From Chersky-840 sp035604715 (lineage in GTDB: Bacteria > Actinomycetota > Acidimicrobiia > Acidimicrobiales > UBA8190): 64,000 nucleotides of DNA. Below are positions 50,469 to 58,710 of this stretch, piece after piece. Within the stretch, counting starts at the first letter, position 1, and each line of letters begins with the position of its first letter. The notes under the pieces are model-generated. The model ran no database searches and had not been told where the DNA came from. It saw only the letters and a list, made by a program, of their open reading frames with translations. The position numbers and the translations under genes are program-made. The stretch spans positions 310,001 to 374,000 of the forward strand of contig CAVSWP010000003.1 in the NCBI GenBank assembly GCA_963731665.1. Reading direction: 5' to 3'.

Positions 50469-51286
50469 CAGGAATTCACCTCTGGTTGGTTGTCTGGGTG
50501 CTTTGTCGGGGACGGGCTGAGATCTCCGGGTGCGGCGCGCGCGGCGTCGGCGCCCGTCGCTCCCGCCGCCGGGGGGATGGCGGCCGGCGCGACGGCCATC
50601 TCGGTCTTCAGGGCGGCGAGCTCGCGCTCGACCTGTGAGGTGGCGGTGACCTTGTTGAGCTTGGCCTGGATGTCGTCGGTGCTCGAGCTGAGGTCGGTCA
50701 GCGCGCCCGAGGCCAGGAGCTCGTCGATGGCGCCGGCGCGCGCCTGCATCTGGGAGATCTTGTCCTCGGCGCGCTGCATGGTGGCTCCGGCGTCACCCAT
50801 CGACGAGGAGATGCCGGCCACGGCCTCGCCGATGCGGGTCTGGGCCTCGGCCGCGGTGTAGGTCGCCTTCAAGGACTCCTTGCGGGTGCGGAAGGCGGCC
50901 ACCTGGGTCTGCAGCCGCTGGGAGGTCTCGACCAGCTTGTCCTGCTGGGCCACGATCTGGGAGTGCTGGGACTCGAGCTCGGTGAGCTGCTCGGCGATGG
51001 TGGCCCGCCGGGTGAGCGCCTCGCGGGCGAGGTCCTCGCGACCCTGGCCCAGGGCCAGACGGGCTTGCTCCTGGAGCTTGGACCCCTGGGCCTGGAGCTG
51101 GTTGGCCTGGATCTCGATGCGCTTTCGGGCCGTGGCCACCTCGGCGATGCTGCGCCGCATCTTCTGGATGTTCTCGAGCTGCTTCTCGTAGGACAGGTCC
51201 AGGGTGTCGCGGGGGTCCTCGACCCGGTCGAGCAGCTTGTTGGTCTTGGCCCGGAAGATGTTCAGAAACCGCTGGAAGACGCCCAT
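50468..51286 (-). CDS. pspA: Phage-shock protein A (PspA/IM30 family)
   Basis: A 272-residue ESCRT-III-like protein that stabilises the inner membrane under stress. It begins MGVFQRFLNIFRAKTNKLLD with the amphipathic helix and RVEDPRDTLDLSYEKQLENI, then runs as a long coiled coil to about residue 235; the tail is Ala/Pro-rich. ATG 51286 is preceded by GGAGGTGAC, an excellent ribosome-binding site, making upstream starts unlikely. It is divergent from mca. The small PspAA gene usually between pspA and htpX is absent. An Esx- or sigma-dependent promoter could not be recognised. Confidence 0.94.
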   Translation of the reverse strand: MGVFQRFLNIFRAKTNKLLDRVEDPRDTLDLSYEKQLENIQKMRRSIAEVATARKRIEIQANQLQAQGSKLQEQARLALGQGREDLAREALTRRATIAEQLTELESQHSQIVAQQDKLVETSQRLQTQVAAFRTRKESLKATYTAAEAQTRIGEAVAGISSSMGDAGATMQRAEDKISQMQARAGAIDELLASGALTDLSSSTDDIQAKLNKVTATSQVERELAALKTEMAVAPAAIPPAAGATGADAARAAPGDLSPSPTKHPDNQPEVNS

Positions 51287-51444
51287 GTCACCTCCGAGCA
51301 TAGGGGAGGGCCATCGTCCGATCGCCGCGCCGAGGGCCTGCTGGAGCCGGCGGCGCACGACCCGGGGCCCTCGCTGCCGCCTGGGGGCGGGTCCGCCCCG
51401 AGGGCCGGTCCGGGGTCCCACGACCTCCGGGTACCGTGAGGAAG

Positions 51445-52326
51445 ATGAGCACCCGCCTGTGTCTGTTGACCGTGCACGCCCACCCTGACGACGAGGCGTC
51501 GAAGGGGCCGGCGACCGTGGCGCGCTATCACGCCGAGGGCATCCACACCGTGCTCGTGTGTTGCACCGGCGGCGAGGAGGGCGACATCCTCAATCCGGCC
51601 CTGGACACGCCCGAGGTGCGCGCCGACCTGGCCGGCGTCCGCCGCCGCGAGCTCGAGCGCGCCGCCTCGATCATCGGGTACGACGAGGTGGTGATGCTCG
51701 GGTACCGCGACTCGGGCATGAAGGACGCCCCGGCCAACGCCCACCCCGACTCCTTCGCCCAGGCCCCCCGGGACGAAGCCGTGGGGAGGCTGGTAGCGGT
51801 GATCCGGAGGGTCCGACCGCAGGTGATGGTGACCTACGAGGACGACCAACAGGGCTATCCCCACCCCGACCACCTGCGCGATCACGAGATCTCGGTGGCG
51901 GCCTTCGAGGCCGCCGGCGACGGCTCGGCCTTCCCCGAGGCGGGCGAGGCCTTCGCGCCCCTCAAGCTCTACTACGTCGGATGGTCGGCGGCCCGGGTCA
52001 TGGCGATGCACCAGAAGTTCGTCGAGCTCGGGCTGGAGTCACCCTTCGACGACGCCTGGCGCGAGCGGGCCAGCAAGATGGTGCGCACCTACTCCACGGC
52101 GGTGGACATCTCGGACTTCGCCGACATTCGACGCCAGGCCCTCCTGGCCCACGCCACCCAGGTCGACCCGACGTCGCCCTTCTGGTTCGGGCTGCCTCGG
52201 GAGGTGGCCCGGACCATCCATCCCGTCGACGAGTACATCCTCGCCTGCAGCCTGGTGGGTCCGACCGGGCCGGGCGTGACCGAAGACGACCTCTTCGCTG
52301 GTGTGCGGGACCTCGCCGCTCGGTAA
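51445..52326 (+). CDS. mca: Mycothiol conjugate amidase Mca
   Basis: Mca cleaves mycothiol S-conjugates to release mercapturic acids, a detoxification step found only in actinobacteria. The 293-residue protein has the zinc-binding AHPDDE (12-17) and the second site QQGYPHPDHLRDHE near 136-149, plus CCTGGEEGDILNP and VMLGYRDSGMKDAPAN. Length and motif order are those of Mca rather than the shorter-specificity deacetylase MshB, though the two are related. ATG 51445 begins MSTRLCLLTVHAHPDD; GTG 51436 is three codons upstream. It implies the cell makes mycothiol. Divergent from pspA. Confidence 0.93.
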   Translation: MSTRLCLLTVHAHPDDEASKGPATVARYHAEGIHTVLVCCTGGEEGDILNPALDTPEVRADLAGVRRRELERAASIIGYDEVVMLGYRDSGMKDAPANAHPDSFAQAPRDEAVGRLVAVIRRVRPQVMVTYEDDQQGYPHPDHLRDHEISVAAFEAAGDGSAFPEAGEAFAPLKLYYVGWSAARVMAMHQKFVELGLESPFDDAWRERASKMVRTYSTAVDISDFADIRRQALLAHATQVDPTSPFWFGLPREVARTIHPVDEYILACSLVGPTGPGVTEDDLFAGVRDLAAR

Positions 52327-52394
52327 CATGCGCCGACGATGCGGGGGCCCGAGGGCCCGCCCATGACCGTTGCCGACGACCCAGGGAGGACGAC

Positions 52395-52781
52395 ATGTCG
52401 AAGTGGCTCAGTCAGGAGTGGCTCGACGAGACCAGGAAGATGGCCGAGGGACAGCCTGAGCGGCCCGGGGCATCCGCCCGCATGCAGTACGTGGTCACCG
52501 GCGGTCCCGACGGCGACATCGACTACTACTGGATCCTCGAGAACGGGAAGATCACCGAGAGCCAGCTGGGTCGGCTGGCCGACGCCGAGGTGACCCTGAC
52601 GACCGGTCACGGCGACGCTCTCAAGATCCAGAAGGGCGAGCTCGACGCCAATGCGGCGTTCATGCAGGGCAAGGTCAAGGTGACCGGCAACATGGCCAAG
52701 GTCATGTCCCTCCTGCCCATCACCAACTCGCCGGAGTACAAGCAACTGCAGGCCGAGATCGCGGCGATCACCGAGTTCTGA
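52395..52781 (+). CDS. SCP2 sterol-binding domain protein
   Basis: A 128-residue single-domain SCP2-like protein. The typical features are MQYVVTGGPDGDIDYYWILE, GKITESQLGRLADAEVTLTT and the hydrophobic C-terminal NAAFMQGKVKVTGNMAKVMS, which forms the lipid-binding tunnel. Family members bind sterols, acyl-CoAs or other hydrophobic ligands; the ligand here is unknown. ATG 52395 has GGAGG eight bases before it. It follows mca by 68 bp and may be in the same transcript. Confidence 0.88.
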   Translation: MSKWLSQEWLDETRKMAEGQPERPGASARMQYVVTGGPDGDIDYYWILENGKITESQLGRLADAEVTLTTGHGDALKIQKGELDANAAFMQGKVKVTGNMAKVMSLLPITNSPEYKQLQAEIAAITEF

Positions 52782-52841
52782 TCCTCCCCACGTCCTGGAC
52801 CTCGACCTCGGAGGCCGGGGGGACGCCGGGTGCGGTGACGC

Positions 52842-53678
52842 TCAGGATGCGGCGCGCATGAGGGCGCGCAACGGCCGGTAGCCGATCAAGGTGACCCCGT
52901 TGTCCTCGAGGGCCTGGCGCAGGTCCCGGTCGTACACGAGCAAGCGGTGGTCGTCGACCCGGGCCTCCCAGTCGGTGGCCATGGCTTCGAGCTCGGGACT
53001 GTCCACGGCGGGGTGGAGGTAGGCCTCGGTGACGCCCGGCTTCAACCCGGGGATGGCGTCGAGGAGGATCTGGCGGCTTCCCACCCCCGGGACGTAGACG
53101 AAGTCGTCGGGGAAGACCACCCCCTCCTCGGCGGCGAGGGCTCGGAAAGGGAACCCGATGAGGCTCTCGGTGTCGGGGCCCGAGAGCCGCAGGGGCAGCT
53201 TGAACTCCACCGCCAGGTCCAGGTAGGCGTCGAAGAACTCGGACTTGATCTGCATGGTGCCCATGTGGGCGTCGAGGTGGCTCACGTCGAAGCCCCACAG
53301 GATGGCCCGCTCGATCTGGGCCCGGCATTCGCGGCGCACCTCGTCGAGATCGGCATGGTCCCACACGTCCTCGACCGTGCGGGGGAAACCCCCGTCGCCG
53401 TCGAGAAGCGACGGCGCGTGGGTGATGGGGCCCCAGCGGTACAGGTCGAACTCGGCGTTGACCGTCAGGTGCACCCCGACGTCGTCACCGCGATACGCCG
53501 CCGCCGCACCCCGGGCCCACGGACAGGGGACCATCAGGCTGGCGCTGGTCCCCAGGCCGTCACGCAGCGCCTGATAGACACCCACGTTGGCGGAGTGGCA
53601 GAAGCCGAGGTCGTCGCAGGACAGGATCAGGAGCTTGGCGTCCTCGGGGTGACCGAGTCTCTCGGCGAGCGTTGGCAC
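52842..53678 (-). CDS. YdjC/ChbG/HpnK-type carbohydrate deacetylase-like protein
   Basis: A 278-residue member of the YdjC superfamily, metal-dependent deacetylases of N-acetylated sugars (ChbG) or hopanoid-linked glycans (HpnK). The metal-binding residues are in LLILSCDDLGFCHSAN (near 16-31) and VSHLDAHMGTMQIKSEF; the HxH position is HLDAH. The C-terminal part ends PLRALMRAAS. GTG 53678 gives PTLAERLGHPEDA at the N-terminus; another GTG at 53708 would add ten residues. No hopanoid gene is near, so the substrate is open. It runs in the same direction as the next two unknown genes upstream. Confidence 0.83.
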   Translation of the reverse strand: MPTLAERLGHPEDAKLLILSCDDLGFCHSANVGVYQALRDGLGTSASLMVPCPWARGAAAAYRGDDVGVHLTVNAEFDLYRWGPITHAPSLLDGDGGFPRTVEDVWDHADLDEVRRECRAQIERAILWGFDVSHLDAHMGTMQIKSEFFDAYLDLAVEFKLPLRLSGPDTESLIGFPFRALAAEEGVVFPDDFVYVPGVGSRQILLDAIPGLKPGVTEAYLHPAVDSPELEAMATDWEARVDDHRLLVYDRDLRQALEDNGVTLIGYRPLRALMRAAS

Positions 53679-53749
53679 GCACGCGACGGTAGCGCCCGGG
53701 CCGGGCACATCGGTCCCAGCACCGGGACCGGTCCCTCCCCGTGCACCGC

Positions 53750-54007
53750 TCAGGCGGCGTCGGCCTGGTCGCCCTCGAGGGCGCGGTGCCGGGCCAGAGC
53801 GGCGCGGGCCGCGACCAGGCCTCGCCGCCCGGCGCGGCGGGTCATTTCATCGATCCGCCAGTCAGCGTCGCCCGGGGGGCGAACGAGGCGCCCGGCCGTG
53901 TCGCCCACCAGGGGTAGTTGCGGTTGGTTGTCCACGTCACCCAGGTTCGCGCCGAGGTGTAACACCCGGTCGAGGCGACCTAGCCGGACGGTGGCGCCCG
54001 GGGTCAC
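53750..54007 (-). CDS. Small basic protein coupled to the upstream gene; function unknown
   Basis: An 85-codon frame from GTG 54007 overlaps the upstream gene's TGA in a GTGA quadruplet, the same coupling used by real gene pairs throughout the window. The product has a mixed first half (VRLGRLDRVLHLGANLGDVD) and a basic helical end (ADWRIDEMTRRAGRRGLVAA). No family is recognised. The evidence is the overlap and the absence of any better frame in the interval; it may be a small partner of the 344-aa protein, or the frame may be non-functional. Confidence 0.5.
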   Translation of the reverse strand: MTPGATVRLGRLDRVLHLGANLGDVDNQPQLPLVGDTAGRLVRPPGDADWRIDEMTRRAGRRGLVAARAALARHRALEGDQADAA

Positions 54008-55038
54008 ATCCAGATGCGACCGGGATCTCTCCTCGTGGTGAAGCGCTTCTCCGCCTCGGCGTCGACCAGGGCGAGCTCGTCGGCGATCAGTTTGAGGACA
54101 TGCTCGTGGTTCACCCATCCGCACACCGGCGCCGCCAGCTGGTAGTTGTCCAGCTGGATCCGGCATGCCTGGGCGATCCAGAACGCCCGCTCCACGTGCA
54201 GGCCCAAGTAGTCCCAATTCGGGGTACCGGTTTCCGACTCCCCGGAGAAGTCCGAGTCGCCGTAGAAGAAGAACGGTGACGGTCCCGAAGGCGACCCGAC
54301 GTCGGAGGTCATCGCGAACGTGGCGTATCCCCGGGGGAGATAGCGGTCGAACAGTGACTCGCGGTCCGGCGGTGGCGGGACGTTCAGACCGTGCTCGCTG
54401 ATCAGTGCGTCGACGTCCGACTCCGCCGCGTCGAGCGCTTGGCGAACATAGGCGATCATGCCCGACCCCTGTGTGGGGGGGGTGGCGTGTTCCCAGTTGG
54501 CCAGGGAGGAACGTGCCTTGTCGATCGACGCCCGGGTCATCGCCAGGACCCGGCTTCGCTGTTCGGCGTCGGTGTCTGCGTCCAGTACCCAACGCATCAG
54601 GACGTGGCACTGGGCCGCGGCGCGGACGTTGCTCGTGGACGCCACCGAGGTGTTCATCCCCAGCGAGAGCGCCACGGTGCCAAAGGCGTCGAACCCCGAC
54701 ATGAACGTGGATCGGATGAAGGCCTCGACTGTGGTCGGCCACGGGCGGTGCCACGAGGGATCCTCGGCCGGGGTCCCGTCGGAACCTTCCTGCACGATGA
54801 GGCCCAGTTCGTCGACGAGAGCGATGGCGACTCTGCATGCCGCTTCACGGAGCTCCTCGTCGTTGAGCTGGGCGGGGCATTTCGTCCGCGGCGCCAGCTG
54901 CGGGTCCAGCAGGCTCCCGAGAAAGAGCAAGAGCCTCGAGACCCCGTCGACGATCGGATTCCCCGTCACAGGAAGGGCGCCGTCCGCTGCCTTGACGACC
55001 TGGCCTTCGGCGTCACGGGACTGATCGGCCATCCACAT
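54004..55038 (-). CDS. Protein of unknown function (344 aa), possibly DUF5677-like
   Basis: A soluble protein of 344 residues with no signal peptide. The first part (about 25-125) has helices with VDGVSRLLLFLGSLLDPQLA and EAACRVAIALVDELGLIVQE; a middle segment includes MRWVLDADTDAEQRSRVLAM and SSLANWEHATPPTQG; then FYGDSDFSGESETGTPNWDY and the C-terminal VNHEHVLKLIADELALV. The all-helical architecture with central RWVLDAD-type patch is a little like DUF5677-type proteins, but I do not place it firmly. ATG 55038 has GAGG six bases before it; 55050 is an alternative. A 19-bp palindrome lies just upstream. GC is slightly lower than neighbours. Confidence 0.65.
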   Translation of the reverse strand: MWMADQSRDAEGQVVKAADGALPVTGNPIVDGVSRLLLFLGSLLDPQLAPRTKCPAQLNDEELREAACRVAIALVDELGLIVQEGSDGTPAEDPSWHRPWPTTVEAFIRSTFMSGFDAFGTVALSLGMNTSVASTSNVRAAAQCHVLMRWVLDADTDAEQRSRVLAMTRASIDKARSSLANWEHATPPTQGSGMIAYVRQALDAAESDVDALISEHGLNVPPPPDRESLFDRYLPRGYATFAMTSDVGSPSGPSPFFFYGDSDFSGESETGTPNWDYLGLHVERAFWIAQACRIQLDNYQLAAPVCGWVNHEHVLKLIADELALVDAEAEKRFTTRRDPGRIWM

Positions 55039-55053
55039 AGATTGCCTCATCCA

Positions 55054-55072
55054 GGACGGTTACTTCCCGTCC
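55054..55072. promoter_or_regulatory. GGACGG-N7-CCGTCC palindrome upstream of the 344-aa gene
   Basis: GGACGG (55054-55059) and CCGTCC (55067-55072) are exact reverse complements around seven bases. The element lies 15 bp upstream of the preferred ATG (55038). It could be an operator or a hairpin in the mRNA leader. No regulator is encoded next to it, so binding by a distant protein or autoregulation is inferred. Confidence 0.4.
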
Positions 55073-55593
55073 GCCGAAGGGAGGGGTCCGACGCCTCCCG
55101 GGCTGAAGCACGGACGCGCCCGAACCCGAGGGAGAGGAGGGTCCGGAGCGCGACGCATGGAGCGTCTGCCCCCCGACACCAGACGCCGGTGCCGTGCGGC
55201 CGGGAGGCGCGGTCCCAGCCGACTTCATCCTGAGTCCTGCGGTAGCCCGATACAAGGAAACGGACGATGAACTGTTGGGGACACCACTGCGAACAAGCAC
55301 GGTCGGTGAGCTGCCACGTCGAAGGGTGCATTCGAACTACCGAATGCGGCGGGACGGCGCCGCACGGAGGCCCCAAAATGACCGCCACGCGACCGGAAGA
55401 TGAACACTTGGTGACGGCTCGATCATTGGGCCGCAGCTCTTGTTGACTTCAATGTCGCGACAGCCCCATGCTTGGCCCGTTCAGGAGGGGCCCACGCTCC
55501 CACCGGCGGGAACGTGAGCCTGGTCGGTGACGGTGACCGTGGAATGGTGCACCACGCGCTCTCCTCTTGACGCACAACACGGAGGCTGCGAGG
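55073..55593. other. Intergenic region between divergent genes
   Basis: About 520 bp with no open frame that I trust on either strand. It must contain promoters for the minus-strand 344-aa gene and the plus-strand surface-protein gene. A 7-bp inverted repeat at 55328-55347 is the clearest structure; the rest shows only short GC-rich direct repeats (such as CGGTGA doubled near 55526). Confidence 0.5.
55328..55347. repeat. Perfect inverted repeat GCATTCG-N6-CGAATGC
   Basis: GCATTCG (55328-55334) and CGAATGC (55341-55347) flank AACTAC. It is in the middle of the intergenic region, well away from both starts (about 250 bp from the plus-strand gene). It may be an operator for a distal regulator or a remnant; no function can be assigned. 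Confidence 0.35.
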
Positions 55594-56730
55594 TTGCCAC
55601 ACTTGGTGCACTGGGCTCGGTCACGGCGGACATCGCCCCCGGTCGCCAATGTTGTCGCGGTGGCCGCGTTCACCGTCGCCGCGTCGTTCGCGTTGTCGAG
55701 CCTCCCCGCCGGTGCCGCCCAACCGAACGCGTCGACGCCGGTGAACTGCACGACGCCGCCGAATTCCACCCACTCGTGCCCGAGCACTCCCACCCAGCCC
55801 GGCGGCCTCGACCACTTCCTCTGTTACCAGGTGTCGAGCGACCAATTCACTCCTCCCGTGGTCGACCTGACCGACCAGTTCGGGGTGCACGACGGGGTTC
55901 AGCCGTTGTCGGCGTCCAGCCATCGGGCGTGGGACAACCAGCTGTGCAATCCCGTGACCAAGACCCTGGGCGTCACACCCGGAGCGGTGACCGGGCCCAC
56001 CTACGGCGTGAGCAATCCTGCAGCGCACCTCTACTGTTTCACCGACAACACCGGCGCCCAGCCCGCCGTTGATGTGAGTGTGCAGAACCAATTCGGAACG
56101 GCGGTCCTGGAGGTACGGCGATCCACCCGCTTGTGCCTTCCCTCGTGGAAGTTCGACCCCAATCAGAATCCCTCGGACCCCCTGGCCGCCGGTTCGACCG
56201 CTCCCACCAGTTGGACCGACCCGAACAACCTGAACCTCAACCACTTCCAGTGCTACGCCGTGAAGGACGCGCAAAGAGGCGACTTCTCGTTCAAGCCTCA
56301 CTTCGTGCAGCTCGGCGACGAGTTCGGGACCTACACCGTCGCCGTCGGGCCCCCCCGGGAGCTGTGTGCACCGGTCATCAAGCAGCTGGTCAACGCGGCC
56401 GGTGCGCCCGTGGGTGCGGCGTCGACGATCAACAGCGACGGCCTAACCGGGGCGCATCTCCTGTGCTACGCCGTGTTCGTGTACCACCCCCGCAATGTCT
56501 TGGTGGGGAACCAATTCTCCGCCACGGCGGCATCCGCCGTGCCCACGGCCGTCCCCGTTGGTGTCCGGTTCGCCGACCAGCTGTGCGTTCCCTCGTTCAA
56601 GACCGTCATCCCGCCCCCCGACGCGCCCGAGGTCTCGAGCACGCTCCTGCTGCCGTTGGTCGGCGTGGTTTTCGGGGGCGGAACACTGGCGTTCATGCGC
56701 CGGCGGCGCCGACTCACGGCCCAGCAGTAG
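55594..56730 (+). CDS. Cell-surface protein with DUF7450-like repeats and a C-terminal membrane anchor
   Basis: A 378-residue exported protein. The N-terminus has a basic segment and hydrophobic core (NVVAVAAFTVAASFALSSLP) with a likely cleavage after AGA. The mature part carries three related units of the type DHFLCYQV...DQFG, LYCF..QNQFG and NHFQCYAV...DEFG, each with a paired Cys later (NQLCNPV, LCLPSWKF, LCAPVIKQL), plus a fourth partial (LLCYAVFV...DQLCVPSF); these look like the DUF7450 repeat. It ends with a helix LLLPLVGVVFGGGTLAFMRR followed by an Arg-rich tail, a membrane-anchor sorting signal. TTG 55594 is favoured by GGAGG eight bases before; TTG 55567 is the alternative. Function unknown. 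Confidence 0.75.
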   Translation: MPHLVHWARSRRTSPPVANVVAVAAFTVAASFALSSLPAGAAQPNASTPVNCTTPPNSTHSCPSTPTQPGGLDHFLCYQVSSDQFTPPVVDLTDQFGVHDGVQPLSASSHRAWDNQLCNPVTKTLGVTPGAVTGPTYGVSNPAAHLYCFTDNTGAQPAVDVSVQNQFGTAVLEVRRSTRLCLPSWKFDPNQNPSDPLAAGSTAPTSWTDPNNLNLNHFQCYAVKDAQRGDFSFKPHFVQLGDEFGTYTVAVGPPRELCAPVIKQLVNAAGAPVGAASTINSDGLTGAHLLCYAVFVYHPRNVLVGNQFSATAASAVPTAVPVGVRFADQLCVPSFKTVIPPPDAPEVSSTLLLPLVGVVFGGGTLAFMRRRRRLTAQQ

Positions 56731-56797
56731 CCGCCGCTTTCGAGTCCCAGCCGGTGCCGCCGGGCCACCGGGCGCCGATCCGGTAGGTTTCGACGCC

Positions 56798-57748
56798 GTG
56801 GACCGATACGGCATCACCGTCCCCTTCGACGACGTACCCCTGGCCGAGCACCGGGCCTGGTACGAGAGGCTGGACGAGCTGGGCTACACCGACGTGTGGA
56901 CCGGCGAGGCGAACAGTGCCGACGGTTTCACCCCGCTGGCCCTGGCCGCGCTGTCGAGCGACCGCCTTCGTCTGGGGACAGCCGTGGTCCCGGTGTACAC
57001 GCGCGGCCCAGGCCTGCTCGCCATGCAGGCCGCCACCCTGGCCGAGCTGGCGCCGGGGCGCTTCGCCCTGGGGGTGGGGTCGTCGTCGGACGTCATCGTC
57101 GAGCGTTGGAACGCCACGCCGTTCGTCGAGCCCTACAAGCGGGTGCGCGACACCGTGCGGTTCCTGCGCCAGGCGCTCACGGGCGAGAAGGTCGACGCCG
57201 AGTACGAGACGTTCGCGGTGCACGGCTTCCGCCTGGGACGGCGCCTTGACCAACCTCCCCCGATCTACGTCGCCGCCCTGCGCCCGGGCATGCTACGACT
57301 GGCGGGGCGCGAGGCCGACGGTGCCATCCTCAACTGGTTGTCGGCAGACGACGTGTCCACCGTGGTCCCCGAGGTCGGGGCGGGCAAAGCCATCGTGACT
57401 CGCATCTTCGTGTGCGCCACCGAGGACGCCGAGCGGGCCCGTTTCGTGGGCCGCGTGGCGGTGGCCGCCTATCTCAACGTGGCGGTGTACGCCGCTTTCC
57501 ACCAGTGGCTGGGGAGAGGCCCACTGCTCGAGCCCATGTGGAAGGCGTGGCGAGCGGGGGACCGCAAGGCCGCCTTGAATGCCATCCCCGACGAGGTCGT
57601 CGACGCCTTGGTCGTCCACGGTTCGCCCGAGGAGTGCCGCGCCCAGGTGCAGCGCTACGTCGACAACGGCGTCACCGTTCCGGTCCTGGCGGTGCTCCCG
57701 GGTGGGGACGACCTCGCCAAGACGGTGGAGAGCCTCGCCCCGGGCTGA
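56798..57748 (+). CDS. Luciferase-like (LLM, probably F420-dependent) oxidoreductase
   Basis: A 316-residue LLM-family oxidoreductase. Characteristic parts are RYGITVPFDDVPLAEHRAWY, LGYTDVWTGEANSADGFTPL, RLRLGTAVVPVYTRGPGLLA, MQAATLAELAPGRFALGVGS and PPIYVAALRPGMLRLAGREA. The AQ-type phrase and LGVGSSSDVIVERWN pattern is common in F420-dependent members of actinobacteria; F420 versus FMN cannot be decided. GTG 56798 begins right after the surface protein (67 bp). No substrate clue exists in the neighbourhood. Confidence 0.85.
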   Translation: MDRYGITVPFDDVPLAEHRAWYERLDELGYTDVWTGEANSADGFTPLALAALSSDRLRLGTAVVPVYTRGPGLLAMQAATLAELAPGRFALGVGSSSDVIVERWNATPFVEPYKRVRDTVRFLRQALTGEKVDAEYETFAVHGFRLGRRLDQPPPIYVAALRPGMLRLAGREADGAILNWLSADDVSTVVPEVGAGKAIVTRIFVCATEDAERARFVGRVAVAAYLNVAVYAAFHQWLGRGPLLEPMWKAWRAGDRKAALNAIPDEVVDALVVHGSPEECRAQVQRYVDNGVTVPVLAVLPGGDDLAKTVESLAPG

Positions 57749-57773
57749 GCACGGCGCGCTCGGCCCCGGAACG

Positions 57774-58676
57774 CTAGAGGCGTGGCGGCAGCACGGCCAG
57801 CAGGGCGGAGTCGATGTCGGGGTGCTCGAAGACGTAGCCCGTCGCCGTGAGCCTCGTCGGCAGGGCCCGCTGACCGCCGAGCACCATCTCCGAGGCGAGC
57901 TCCGACCCGAGTGCGACCCGCAGGGCGAAGCCCGGGACGGCCATGACGGCGGGGCGGTGAAGCGCACGGCCGAGTGCCGACGTGAAGTCCCGGTTGGTCA
58001 CCGGGGCCGGGGCGGTGGCATTGACGGGGCCCTGCAGGGCGGGCTCGTCCAGCGCGTGGAGCACGGCGCCCACCTCGTCGGACAGGGAGATCCAGCTCAA
58101 CCACTGGCGGCCGCTTCCGAGCCTCCCTCCGACCCCCAGCCGGAAGAGGGGGAGTTGACGGGCCAGGGCGCCCCCGTGGGCGGCCACCACGACACCCGAT
58201 CGGAGCCGGACGACTCTGAGGCCGCCGTGCGCGGCCGGTTCGGTGGCGTCCTCCCAGGCGCGACACACATCGGCCAGGAACCCGGTGCCGGCGGGGCTGG
58301 CCTCGGTCAGCTCCTCGTCGCCGCGGTCCCCGTAGAAGCCGACGGCCGAGGCGCTCACCATCACGGTCGGGGGTCGGTGGAGGCCGACCAGCGTCCGGGC
58401 CAGGAGTGCCGTGGACTGCACCCGGCTCGACACGATCTCGCGCCGGCGGGCGGCCGACCAGCGCTTGTCGCCGATGCCCGCCCCGGCCAGGTGCACCACG
58501 GCGTCGGCTCCCTCGAGGGCCCCGGCGTCGATCGTCCCGGCAAGGGGGTCCCACCTCGCCTCGTCCTCGGTGGGGGGGCGACGGACCAGGGGCGTCACCG
58601 CGTCGCCCCGGGCGCCCAGCGCGGCGACGACCGATCGACCGATGAGCCCGGTCGAGCCCGAGACCACAACCCGCAT
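57774..58676 (-). CDS. TIGR01777 family NAD-dependent epimerase/dehydratase-like protein (YfcH type)
   Basis: A 300-residue extended SDR of the TIGR01777 family. It begins RVVVSGSTGLIGRSVVAALG with the Rossmann loop, and continues DAVVHLAGAGIGDKRWSAAR, SASAVGFYGDRGDEELTEAS with the catalytic Tyr, and VTNRDFTSALGRALHRPAVM; the C-terminal DUF1731 part ends ATGYVFEHPDIDSALLAVLP. Function of the family is uncertain (cell division or sugar nucleotide roles have been suggested). ATG 58676. It is in the same direction as purE, 34 bp downstream of that gene's end. Confidence 0.88.
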   Translation of the reverse strand: MRVVVSGSTGLIGRSVVAALGARGDAVTPLVRRPPTEDEARWDPLAGTIDAGALEGADAVVHLAGAGIGDKRWSAARRREIVSSRVQSTALLARTLVGLHRPPTVMVSASAVGFYGDRGDEELTEASPAGTGFLADVCRAWEDATEPAAHGGLRVVRLRSGVVVAAHGGALARQLPLFRLGVGGRLGSGRQWLSWISLSDEVGAVLHALDEPALQGPVNATAPAPVTNRDFTSALGRALHRPAVMAVPGFALRVALGSELASEMVLGGQRALPTRLTATGYVFEHPDIDSALLAVLPPRL

Positions 58677-58710
58677 GTCGTTTCTCAGCCGACGAGGAAG
58701 TGTTGGGTGC

